Shown here: positions 1 through 9,600 of the stretch, in pieces
Position numbering within the stretch: position 1 is the stretch's first letter
Layout: every line of letters starts with the position of its first letter
Origin: Tricholoma matsutake
Taxonomy: Eukaryota; Basidiomycota; Agaricomycetes; Agaricales; Tricholomataceae
Reading direction: 5' to 3'
DNA length: 64,000 nt
Assembly (NCBI GenBank): GCA_026075535.2
Contig: AP026542.1
Coordinates: 8,556,001-8,620,000, forward strand
The notes under the pieces: generated by a model
Databases searched by the model: none
What the model was told of the DNA's origin: nothing
What the model saw: the letters and a program-made list of their open reading frames with translations, nothing else
Translations under genes and position numbers: made by a program

Positions 1-3000
1 GCCACTCGCCAGAGTAGCAAAGTAACCCGTTGTAGATCGGCGCTTGACAGTGTCAGCTGCCCAATCAGAATCTGTGAAGGCCTGTAGCCCCTCGGATTTC
101 TCTCCATCATAGACCATACTGTACTTCTGGGTTCCCACCAGATAGCGCATTATGTACATCGCTTTGTCTAGATGTTCTTGGCTAGGATTAGCCGAGAATT
201 GCGACATCTTGATTACCGCGTAAGCGATATCAGGTCGCGTTCCGAGCATCAGATACAATAAAGATCCGATCACAGACTGATATTTTGATCTAAGCGCCGC
301 GTTTGGCGTCGCTGTGTTCTCCGACGGTTTGTAGCCAGTCGGGAGCGGAGTGGGGGCAATCTTGGCATTTGTCATCTCGAACCTCTCAAGCACTTTGGCG
401 AGATATTCTGTTTGATCGAGTTTGACTTTTGCAGCGGTCTGGGTGACGCGCATGCCTAAGAATTCCGTGACTTTTTCAGTACTACGGCACTCCCAATGCT
501 TCAGGCAAGCATTCTTCTTTTCATCCACAAGTTTCTTGTTCTTGCCCATGAACAAGCCATCATCAACATAGACTAGCGCAATAACGATGCTGCCTGTCTT
601 AGGATCCTTGTGTATGAAGATGCCGGCATCGGAGCTGGCGCGCACGAACCCAATGGTGCGCATAAATGCCTCTAGCTCTCTCCACCATGCTAGTGAAGCC
701 TGTTTAAGGCCATACAATGCTCGGCGTAAGCGCATTACTTTGCGCTCTTTACCCTCGAGTTTGAAACCCTCGGGTTGATCCATATAGATCTCCTCATCAA
801 GTTTGCCGTATAAAAATGCGGTTTTTACATCTAGACCGGTCATATACATGCCTTCTAGAGACGCAAGGGCAAACATGAGGCGTACGGTCTCGTAGCGGAC
901 TACTGGTGAGAAAATCTCATCAAAGTCAACGCCTTCGACTTGTGAAAAGCCTTTGGCCACGAGTCTGGCTCGTTTTCTTCCGTCCGATTTCACGGAGAAA
1001 ACCCATCTATTTTTGATCGTTTTTCGATCATGTGGAAGATCGACGATGTCATAGACTTGTCGCTTGCGAAGAGCCTCTAACTCTTCACGACAAGCCTGTT
1101 TCCACTCAAGTTGCTGCTGCCGGGGTAGGCGCGCAATATCGCGAAATTGGTTTGGAACTAGGCTTTTTCCGCTTGATGGTGTGACTGCTTTTGACAACAG
1201 CCAGCGGATAAGCTCATCTCCACCTTCCTTGGTTATCTTTTTAATATAACCTGCTTCGTCCGGTTCCCCCATTGGGTGATCATGTTCTTGATTATTGGAA
1301 TCGGGCACACTCTCGTGGGGTGCCGAACTCGGTCCAGCAACCGGTTCTTGCTGTTGAGGTCGTGGTCGTGTTCGGTTATGATCCGAATCTTGACCCACAG
1401 ACTTCTTCCAATATCGATCACGCGCAATGTCTCTCTCTATGTCAGAGGGGAGTCGCTGTTCTCCATAGGTATTGCCGGGACGGTTTGGGATTTTCCTCTG
1501 CCTGCCTGATCGACGGGGCAATTGCTGCCATTCCTGTTGATCTTCACGTCTTGGACGAAAGTCCTCAGTGCTAACTGGAGGCGGCAGAGGAGGAGCGTTA
1601 GTCGCATCGTCATGCGCCTTTTGCTCGCTTGGTAAATCATTATCATCATCTTCTGATGATGGAGGAAGGGGCGGATTTTGTGGCGGTATAGGGTCATCGC
1701 CATCCGTTCCAGATGAGTGGTCGTCATCTTCTGGTTCTGGTGGAAAATCACCAAGGTCTGTCTTGGCAGGAGTTTTAGCTCCGGGACAGCATGGGAACAT
1801 CGTTTCATCAAATAGTGCCGTAGCACCAATGAATATTGCGCCGTTTCGTCGCATGAAACGATATGCTTTAATGCCATCTTCTACTCCAAGGTACGTCATT
1901 AGCTCCGATCGAGGAGACAATGTTGTTGGACGTTTTTCCTTTGGTAGATAGACATAAGCACCGCAACCGAAGACCTTCAGATTGTTTAGATCTGGGCGGA
2001 CCTTTGTCAGGTCCTCAAAAGGTGTCAGCCATTTCAGGCGCCTTATTGGGGTTCGGTTGTATAAATGTGTTGCATGTTCTATGCAAAATTCCCACCATGA
2101 TTGTGGTAGACAAGCGGTGAATCGCAGGGTTTGCGACTTTTCCATTATTGTCCTTATGGCACGCTCTGCGCGCCCGTTCTGTTGATGAACGTGGGGTGCA
2201 GACATCTCTATTTTGATGCCTAAATCCTTGAGCTGTTTTTGTAGCTCACGATCCTTGAACTCCCCCCCTGGATCAACACGCCAGCGCTTGATTGTAGCGC
2301 CATATTGGGTTTTAGCCATTGCTAGAAATTGTCTAATCGCTGCAGCAGCGTCAGATTTCTTTCTGAGACATTGGACCCAAATATGTGACGTTTTGTCATC
2401 CAGAAATACAATGAAGTATTTATGTTTGTGGTACGATAGTACCGGGAGTTCCTTTAGGTCGGAATGTATTAATTCAAAGGATTTGTCAGCTCGTGAGTCT
2501 GACTCGGGAAAAGATTTTGAGGTCATTTTCCCTTCTGCACACCCTGGACATATAATTTTGTCTTTAGGAATAATTAAATTCCTTGGGAATTTTATGGTGC
2601 TTTTAGGCATTTTCCCTAGCGCCTCTTTGGATGGGTGTCCAAGTCGCCTATGCCAAGTCAAGTAGTCAGCGACATAAATGGTCGCGACATTAACCTTTTT
2701 GGTGCTCAATATATGAGTCCGAGCCCAATAGATCGTGTCATTCCTCCTTAGAGGGACACAATGCATGATTGGGTTTCCATGCTCGATGAATGAAATGTAT
2801 GCGGAGGAACCACGCACATCACTTCCGTCTTGTAAAAAGACCCCCATTGACATCAATCGAGTATTAATGTCGGGTATGTAGTAGACGGGGTATAGCCGCG
2901 TTTCACGCGTCTCTGACTTCCCATTACATACTACCTGGTGTCTAATGAAGACTGCTCCTTTTCCTACTATATGAGTAGTACCAGTGGCCGTTTGGACCAA

Positions 3001-4479
3001 GGTAGAGTCCTTTCTCGGTAAAGGCTCGTAAGAAGCGAAATCTTTCATTTCACCAGTGAAGTGTTTTGATGCGCCTGAATCCATGATCCAGTCGGCACCT
3101 TTCTTACAATCTCCCTTTGCACACATAGCACATATATTAAGATCTACATAATTCCATGATACATTTAATAGCGGTAAAATTTCACATGAAAAGTTCGCTG
3201 TATTCATAGGAATTTTAATCTTAGTGCTTGTGGCAGGGAAAAGGACTGACCTGTCATCATACGCCCCTGTGTCAAGGGGTTCATCGACGAGCATTTCGTC
3301 GACGGCTTTCCACACTTCCTCGTCAGTTACCGGAGGTTCGGATCCGAGGGAGACGGTATCGTCTTCTACCTCCTCGATCGTAGCCTCGGTTTCTGGCTCT
3401 ATCCTCCTTCTCTTACCTTCTCGCACCGTAAGGTGCTCTTCCAGCGGTCGCAGATTTTTCGCGGTGCGCGGAAGTTGCATGCGCTCGAGGGTGTCTCGAG
3501 CTTGCTGATATTCGGTGTAAACCGAACGAGAAGAAGAGGCCGCGCCCGTATATGCCTGTGCAGGCGGTCGGCGGCGAGGATCCCTTGTGGGAGTGTGTTC
3601 GCGTCGCTCGATGCGCTGTATGAGCGGCATCGGCGGTATGATGGTGCCATTACCATTTATGGTGGTAAAGGCCTTGGAGGCGAGGTGGGTATGCTTCTCC
3701 TTTGGCTTCTCCTCCTTAGTCTTTCTGTCCCCACGTCGTCCACGTTTTCGGGACGAGTCTCCGTTGCTGTTTTGCCCTTCTTTGGGCTGCCATTTGGGGT
3801 TTCCCCCCTTGCGCTTAACAGCGGAAAGTTTGTTGGCCTGAGGCTGGCCAGCGGGCTTTCCAACTGCTGTGCGCCTTGAGGCTTCAGCAACAATGGAGTC
3901 CTTGACATGTTTAAATGTCAAGGCGCTAGTGGCGGTCGTGTTAAGGACCGTTGCAGACAATGAGTCGTACTCGCGCGGCATCGCAGCAAGTAGAATCATC
4001 GCCTGTACTAGCTCGGGGATGGCGACGTTAGCAGCCGTGAGGCGCTCAAATTTGTCAGCCATTCTCGCAATCTCCGGTGCAGGGTTCGCAGCCGGGATTT
4101 TGATTGCTATTGCGGACCTAAAGTCCGAAAAGACTTGGGAGGGGCCGTCCACACCATAATCGGTGCGGATGAGGTCCCACACCTCCTCAGCAGTGTCCTT
4201 TGTGTTGGCACGCTGCCGAATGGAGGGGGCCAGGCGGAGCACTAGGCTACCAATAGCCTGGTCATTTTTGTTGCTCCAGGTCTGGAGCTTGGCATTAGCG
4301 TCCGCTACCAAGGTAGCGTTCGTCGCCGTCAAAGGAGGCGCCGGGGGCGGTTTTTGCTCCGCCCCGCTAGTTATTTGCCAGAGGCCCTGAGACCTGAGCC
4401 ACGCCTTCATAGAGTCGGCCCATAAGATGTAATTTGATCCATCGAAAGTTTGAACGAGTTTTTCAAGAGTTGAAGACAT
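1..4479 (-). CDS. Copia Gag-Pol polyprotein, partial at C-terminus
   Basis: Single open frame of 1493 codons from ATG at 4479 to the window edge; the frame at 1-80 matches that at the start. Gag begins MSSTLEKLVQTFDGSNYILW. A basic KRKGG/RKRGRRGDRK region replaces the usual CCHC zinc knuckle, which I could not find. Protease: WIMDSGASKHF near 3080. Integrase: HHCC zinc site (WHRRLGHPS then CPGC, near 2650-2530), then acidic residues in HSDL, RVDPGGEF and NGRAER. RT: TGLDVKTAFLYGKLDEEIY near 840 and YVDD in ALVYVDDGLFMG near 575. RNase H begins at FTDSDWAAD near 75. Gag and Pol are fused without a frameshift. It makes the particle proteins and enzymes for reverse transcription and insertion. 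Every catalytic motif visible is intact; only the C-terminal end of RNase H is missing from the window. Confidence 0.93.
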   Translation of the reverse strand, partial: MSSTLEKLVQTFDGSNYILWADSMKAWLRSQGLWQITSGAEQKPPPAPPLTATNATLVADANAKLQTWSNKNDQAIGSLVLRLAPSIRQRANTKDTAEEVWDLIRTDYGVDGPSQVFSDFRSAIAIKIPAANPAPEIARMADKFERLTAANVAIPELVQAMILLAAMPREYDSLSATVLNTTATSALTFKHVKDSIVAEASRRTAVGKPAGQPQANKLSAVKRKGGNPKWQPKEGQNSNGDSSRKRGRRGDRKTKEEKPKEKHTHLASKAFTTINGNGTIIPPMPLIQRIERREHTPTRDPRRRPPAQAYTGAASSSRSVYTEYQQARDTLERMQLPRTAKNLRPLEEHLTVREGKRRRIEPETEATIEEVEDDTVSLGSEPPVTDEEVWKAVDEMLVDEPLDTGAYDDRSVLFPATSTKIKIPMNTANFSCEILPLLNVSWNYVDLNICAMCAKGDCKKGADWIMDSGASKHFTGEMKDFASYEPLPRKDSTLVQTATGTTHIVGKGAVFIRHQVVCNGKSETRETRLYPVYYIPDINTRLMSMGVFLQDGSDVRGSSAYISFIEHGNPIMHCVPLRRNDTIYWARTHILSTKKVNVATIYVADYLTWHRRLGHPSKEALGKMPKSTIKFPRNLIIPKDKIICPGCAEGKMTSKSFPESDSRADKSFELIHSDLKELPVLSYHKHKYFIVFLDDKTSHIWVQCLRKKSDAAAAIRQFLAMAKTQYGATIKRWRVDPGGEFKDRELQKQLKDLGIKIEMSAPHVHQQNGRAERAIRTIMEKSQTLRFTACLPQSWWEFCIEHATHLYNRTPIRRLKWLTPFEDLTKVRPDLNNLKVFGCGAYVYLPKEKRPTTLSPRSELMTYLGVEDGIKAYRFMRRNGAIFIGATALFDETMFPCCPGAKTPAKTDLGDFPPEPEDDDHSSGTDGDDPIPPQNPPLPPSSEDDDNDLPSEQKAHDDATNAPPLPPPVSTEDFRPRREDQQEWQQLPRRSGRQRKIPNRPGNTYGEQRLPSDIERDIARDRYWKKSVGQDSDHNRTRPRPQQQEPVAGPSSAPHESVPDSNNQEHDHPMGEPDEAGYIKKITKEGGDELIRWLLSKAVTPSSGKSLVPNQFRDIARLPRQQQLEWKQACREELEALRKRQVYDIVDLPHDRKTIKNRWVFSVKSDGRKRARLVAKGFSQVEGVDFDEIFSPVVRYETVRLMFALASLEGMYMTGLDVKTAFLYGKLDEEIYMDQPEGFKLEGKERKVMRLRRALYGLKQASLAWWRELEAFMRTIGFVRASSDAGIFIHKDPKTGSIVIALVYVDDGLFMGKNKKLVDEKKNACLKHWECRSTEKVTEFLGMRVTQTAAKVKLDQTEYLAKVLERFEMTNAKIAPTPLPTGYKPSENTATPNAALRSKYQSVIGSLLYLMLGTRPDIAYAVIKMSQFSANPSQEHLDKAMYIMRYLVGTQKYSMVYDGEKSEGLQAFTDSDWAADTVKRRSTTGYFATLASG

Positions 4480-4865
4480 GATTCTGTGGTGGCAGCTGTT
4501 AAAAGCGCTCAATCAGTCTTTTACTCAATAAAACACGTTTAACGTTCTCAGGAAAAAACACTCCTTCAGAGTGGTTAACCCTAGTCAACCTAGGTTTTAT
4601 ATGCAGCTCGCAGGGAGCGCAATGCAGCTCACGAAGAGCGCAAGGTTATAAATTTGGAGACAATGAAGTCAACGTCGTTCGCAGCTAATTAAAGCGCGTT
4701 CGCGACGTGCCCAGCAGGGCCCATAACCTGTTGGAGCAGACTATATACGCTGCACAGGGGAAGAGACTACACGTTCCTTACAACCTACCTGGGGTTTAGT
4801 TAGACTTACAGCTAGGGTTAGCAGAGGTAAGAACACACTGTATTCCTACTACGGTACAGGTTCTC

Positions 4866-4873
4866 CTTATATA
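4866..4873 (-). promoter_or_regulatory. TATA box of copia LTR
   Basis: Minus strand reads TATATAAG, about 370 bp upstream of the LTR end and 390 bp upstream of the Gag ATG. This is the expected place for the LTR promoter; the assignment is by motif and position only. Confidence 0.5.
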
Positions 4874-4946
4874 CATAATATTAAGGATGTCACATGACTC
4901 GGGAATGTGTTTACCGCATGTATGCGCAGTAAGCGCAGTAACATGC

Positions 4947-5009
4947 GTATGCTGCATGTATTGCCTCATGTATACATGTGTATGCTGCATGTATTGCCTC
5001 ATGTATACA
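4947..5009 (-). repeat. 33-bp tandem duplication in copia U3
   Basis: A 30-base block beginning GTATGCTGCATG occurs at 4947-4976 and again, identical, at 4980-5009 (period 33). It lies upstream of the LTR TATA box, the position where LTR promoters often carry duplicated enhancer blocks. Confidence 0.85.
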
Positions 5010-5035
5010 GCATGCATCAGGGATTAATTTCAACA

Positions 5036-5546
5036 GCACCCGTTCCCACCCTGCGAGCAGGTGCTTGCAGTGGTGGTTCTCAGTGCTGTGGTGGTGGCTG
5101 TCATCATGGTCTTGCTGTTCATCATTTGCCATTCTGTCCCTGTTGTTGTTGTGGTGCAAGCAAGTGAGTGTACAAACATGTGTAAACATATAAACAATCA
5201 GTGATCAACAATGTTGCAGATGCGTGTTTGTGTGCACACAAGGCCAAATGGTCTGTGCACATTGGAGGGGATATATAAACCCCTGTTTCCAATGTTCTTG
5301 GTTGGGCAATCCCCAAATTTAAGTAGTATTAATAATTATTTAATAGTTTACTACTAGTGTGCTAGTGAGACCTCCATTAGTGGCAGGTAGGCAATGGGTT
5401 GTGGGTACCAAGTTGCTTACCCATACCCGTACCTGCAGGACCCATACCCGCAAACCTGTGCAGATCCCTACGTGCACCAACTGCATTTTGTTGGGAAGCC
5501 AACCGGGTAACCTCTAGTGGGCTAAAGCATAAATTATCAGGGGTGT
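5036..5546. other. Old repeat DNA flanking the copia insertion
   Basis: No gene seen. Near 5045 lies CACCCTGCGAGCAG followed by GGTGG-rich DNA, also found inside hAT-like family A elements at 14860-15190. Near 5410-5460 the sequence is rich in CCCATACCCG, like the ends of family A. An AT-rich stretch lies at 5315-5360. Probably a diverged family A relic, split by copia; no terminal inverted repeat survives. Confidence 0.4.
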
Positions 5547-6488
5547 TTGTGCCCCTGCAGGAGTGTCATTAACAAACCGCATATACTTGTGCATTTGTTC
5601 AAACATGGGATAATTCCCAGAGGTATGAGCCATCTGGGACCAAGCATCAAATTCCTCAGTGTTCTGATGAATGGAGGTCGGCACCTGGCCATGTGGCTTG
5701 GGAGCCGCTCACCAGTTTGCCATACTGGGGTAATTGGGTATCAAGGAAGTATACCTCAGTGGAGGAAGAGTTGGAAGAGCCTCTTCCGAAGAGGTGGGTA
5801 AGCCTCATTCATGTCAACATCCTTGTTGGGGATGATGGGGCAGGGCAGGCTGGGCAGTGGTGCTTGCATATGAGTTACCCTGAGGTCTCTCAGGGTAAGG
5901 AGAAGGTTCATGAGTACAAGCTTGTTTGGATGTTTGGCCATCAAGCTCCTCTTTCAGGTGCTCATTCTCATCCTCCAGGTTCTGGATGGTCTCCTGGAGG
6001 GCGCAGATGTCCTTCTCATATTCATTGTAAACACGATCAGCTCTGGCAAGTATGCCAGAGTTAATACCTGCATCTCGATGTTCCTTTGCATCAAAATATT
6101 CCTCATCATGGTTGTATACATGTGTGTACATGTGCATAGCATAGCTCTTGCAAGTATTGCAAGTGCCTCGGTGAAGGACAATTCCTTCACCATCAATCCT
6201 CCATCCTTCAGCAGTGGATGAGCTGGTGCCTACACCAGCTCACCAGTTTTGATTGTCTCTAGCCATATGTCGGCTGGAGCTGATGACTTCTTCAATCTCA
6301 CCAGGGCTTGGCGAGTGGCGGCATTGAGTGTTGATGCTGCTCAAGCCAACAGGCTTGAGCTCACTCTTCTTCTCCTTCCCCTTTCAAGACTGGCCACTGG
6401 GGCCAGTCTCATGCTTCTGGTGAGGTGGTTGTATGTTCTCATCATTGTCCCCCATGGGGTCATCCTTGTCTGGTGGAATATTTGCCAT
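5547..6488 (-). pseudogene. Coiled-coil ORF of unknown function downstream of gypsy-1 pol
   Basis: Starting at MANIPPDKDDPMG (ATG near 6488), a minus-strand frame of about 310 codons with a few stops can be followed. It has an acidic, proline-rich start, a middle segment YEKDICALQETIQNLEDENE (5940-6030) with heptad-like spacing expected of a coiled coil, and a C-terminal stretch TEEFDAWSQMAHTSGNYP (5600-5690) rich in aromatic residues. It lies about 120 bp after the pol chromodomain frame, where env or accessory ORFs occur in some gypsy elements. I see no membrane segment, so it is not env-like. It could instead be the gag of a second, truncated element. Function not recognised. Confidence 0.5.
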
Positions 6489-6611
6489 GGTAGTGTACCA
6501 AGTGACCTAGAGAAAAAATTGGAACTCTGCACATTGTGCTATACAGCAGCGGAGTTTGAAAACACATTGGGCACATCACATGTGTGATGTGACTTGGAAA
6601 TTTCCAAGTTG

Positions 6612-9600
6612 TTAAATCCATTGACATGCAGTACCAGCTGCGTGTCTTGGCAAGTCTTGGCAGTCTTTGGCACCCATGAGGGCCAAGTAGGCATCTAGCG
6701 CTGCAAGATCAGTGGTGTCACCTAGACTCCACTTGACTTCAAATTGGATTGTATGGCCACACCACTTGTGGGCTGTGATTTCTTTAACAAACCATTTGGT
6801 GTCATCAGGGGCACCAAAGCTGTAAGCATCTGTTGGGAAACAGTGCACCGTCATTAGGATGGTAAGGTCTTAGCAGACTCACATGGAAATGCTGGTGTAA
6901 CTGCCGGCATTTCAATTCCTTTGGGAGATCCAACACATAGTTGGATGTTTTGGGTAACACTTGTAGGACCTTGTAGGGTCCAACAAATTTAGGTAATAGT
7001 TTACTTGCACATCCTTTTGGGAGTGCAAGGTTTTTTGTGGACAAGTAAACAAGGTCTCCTTGTTTAATTTTAGTGTTTAAAGGTCCAGTCCAGTCTGGTT
7101 TTTGACTTCCAAATGGGGCAACCGGCAACCGCAACCAGTCTAGGACTGACCTAGATATTGGAGGACTGCAACCGGACCCTTTAGGACCAGTCCTAATCAG
7201 TCCATGGACCGAAAAAAGACTGGTTCAGACTGGTTTTTTGTCGTAAAATTTATTGTGACAAATAACCCATATGTATCTCAACAAATATGACCATCACCTC
7301 ATATATATTATATTAATGGATAGAGATTGTAATGCTACATAGACCGATCCAACATTTAAGCAATTCCGTCAAGATTTGACTGAGATATGGCCAAAACCAA
7401 AAGGACATGCATTCAAGTTGCAGTTTGTAGTTTGTAATTTGTAGTTTGTAGTTGCACTCATTTGGGCTGTTGTATAAATAAAATCCCATGGTACAGATGA
7501 TTAGGTGTGTTGTTGTTACTTTTATGATGCTATATAGCTGTACAAAAAAAATTATAGCTCAGGTAATAAGCAATGCAATCAAAGTTGTTCTGATACAACA
7601 AAATACTCGTACAAAAATGTTTTTGGTCATATCTCAACCAATTCTTGACTGTTTTTGATGATCCAGGGACCAAAAATAAAGGAAATATGTGTGGGAGTAA
7701 GGTCTAACACACGTTGGAATGAGAGACCAGCTGCAACTGGTTTTAACTGGTTTTTCATCGGTCCTACTATATTTTTCAAAACAAAAGACCAGCAACTGGA
7801 CTGAAAAAGACCGGTCCATAAATAGACCACTGGTCCAGTCCTAATTGGTCCAGTTCAGTTCAGTTTCAGTCTTTTTTTCGGTCCTACAGACTGGACCTTT
7901 AAACACTATTTAATATTGGGCTCTTTGCACTGATGCTTGTTGGCATAGTGTCGCTGAAAAACTCTTTCAGTGATGATACTGTCATGAGCGACAGCCATGT
8001 TTCTCAGTGCATTAATTGCAAAAGTATGCACACTGGGAGGAATGGGTTTGTTGGAAGGGAGTTCTTGCATCATATGAGGCAAGAAACCATAGTTGATTTT
8101 GAATGGGGCCATCCCTGTTGCTCTGTTGATAGTAGAGTTTATGGCAAACTCTACCAAGGCAAGGAACTTAACCCAATCTTTCTGATTGGATGCAACAAAT
8201 GCTCAGAGTATCTGAGCAATCAAATGATTTGTGCATTCCGTCAGTCCATCCATCTGAGGATGGAGCAAAGTTGACATAAGTATCTTGACATCCAAGATAC
8301 GGTGCACTTCATGCCACCATTTGGATGTGAATTTCAAATCTTGATCACACATGATTGAGCCAGGGAGTCCATGTAAATGGATGATCTCCTTCAAAAATGT
8401 GGGAGATAGTTCAGATGCCATTGTTGTTGTGTTCACTGGTATTAGGTGAACCATTGATGACAATCGGCAAATAATTACCCAAAGGTAATCGCATCCTTTG
8501 GACTCTGGAAAGGGTCCAATGAAGTCCATACCAATCAACATCCATGGTCTCAAGGGAGTTGGGAGCGAGTGCAGTTTGCCTCACAGGAAATGGTATTCTC
8601 CTTTCAAGCATATGCAATGCTCGCAAGAATCACAGTATTTCTTGACTTCACACTGAAGTTGAGGCCACCAATACCAACATTGGATATATTCTGAAGTTTT
8701 GAGTGGTCCAAAATGTCCCACAATGGTGTGGGCTTGTTCAATTATATGACCATGTAGAGTCATACCTTTGGAAGTGGAGGTGGGGACACACAAGACATCC
8801 TCACCACCTTGGTTCTTCCTCCATATGCAGTCGTCCCAGATACTAAAATCTGGGTGGTCCCCTGGTTTTTTAAGAACCTTCTTGAAAACATTGTTGTTGA
8901 TGTATCCTTTCTGGATATTGTCACTCAGAGGATCTAACTCTGATATGTGGATGTGAAGATCAGGCCCTTTAGCCTGAGATGTGTAAATCAAAGGGTTGTC
9001 AGAAGAAGACAGATTCACTTCTTCAGAATTTGCAGTCATTCTGGCTGCAGCTACATCTCACTCTTCGATAAGTTCATGAAGAGCTCTAAGCTGTTCACTG
9101 ACTCGCTTCTGCTGGGCAGCTGTGGAGCGAGTCTCAATTACTCAATTCTTCAGTTCAAGGTGTTGATCCCACGGGAGGTCCTCATGGTTAGGATCGAGAC
9201 ATACATCTGCAAAGATGTAGTATTGGACTAATGGGGCATCGTCCCAAGAGTCAAATTGATAGTAGTGGGACAGAGCATCCACTACTTTGTTCAGTTTGCC
9301 TTTGACATATCTAATGTCAAAGTCAAAACATGATAGATATTCCATCCATCATGTCTGCCTAGCAGAAAGTCTGTGCTGGGTCTGGAAGAATTCCAGAGCT
9401 TTGTGATCGGTGATGACATGAATGTGTCTACCAATCAGTTTGTCTTCCCACTTGAGGAGGGCCTCAAGTATAGCAATAGTTTCATGCTCAAAGGTACAGT
9501 AGTTCCTTTGAGCATCTGAGAATTTCTTGGACAAGAACCCTGCAGGGTGGCAAGTCTGCCACTCAGGTCCTTGACCATACATTGCCCCAGTCCCAAAGAC

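Larger units (their letters stand above)
1..5035 (-). mobile_element. Ty1/copia LTR retrotransposon, 3' part outside window
   Basis: The element consists of a 5' LTR (4497-5035) followed on the minus strand by one long Gag-Pol frame that runs off the left edge. Domain order protease, integrase, RT, RNase H is diagnostic of copia. It is inserted in older repeat DNA: the flank from 5036 resembles the internal part of hAT-like family A. The frame has no stop across the whole visible length, unlike every other retroelement here, so I infer a recent insertion. The 3' LTR and the second target-site copy lie outside the window. Confidence 0.92.
4497..5035 (-). repeat. Copia 5' LTR
   Basis: About 539 bp between TGTTGAAATTAATCCC (minus strand, starting at 5035) and a TTTTAACA end at 4497, with the TG...CA ends of LTRs. 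Only 17 bp separate it from the Gag ATG, so the primer-binding site must lie in 4480-4496. The low edge is inferred from the TG/CA rule because the partner LTR is outside the window. A TATA box and a 33 bp tandem duplication lie inside. Confidence 0.65.

Noticed and set aside
2213..2665. 150-codon plus-strand frame
   Set aside because: Antisense to the copia integrase coding sequence; shadow frame.
5405..5465. CCCATACCC runs resembling telomere repeats (also 16130-16190, 24640-24720, 45230-45300)
   Set aside because: Irregular unit length and always within or beside family A hAT-like termini; not a telomere array.
5160..5500. Possible 3' LTR of gypsy-1 (GTGTACAAAC, TATATAAACCCC)
   Set aside because: Only loose similarity to the 5' LTR at 16804-16999; no TG...CA edges or target duplication.
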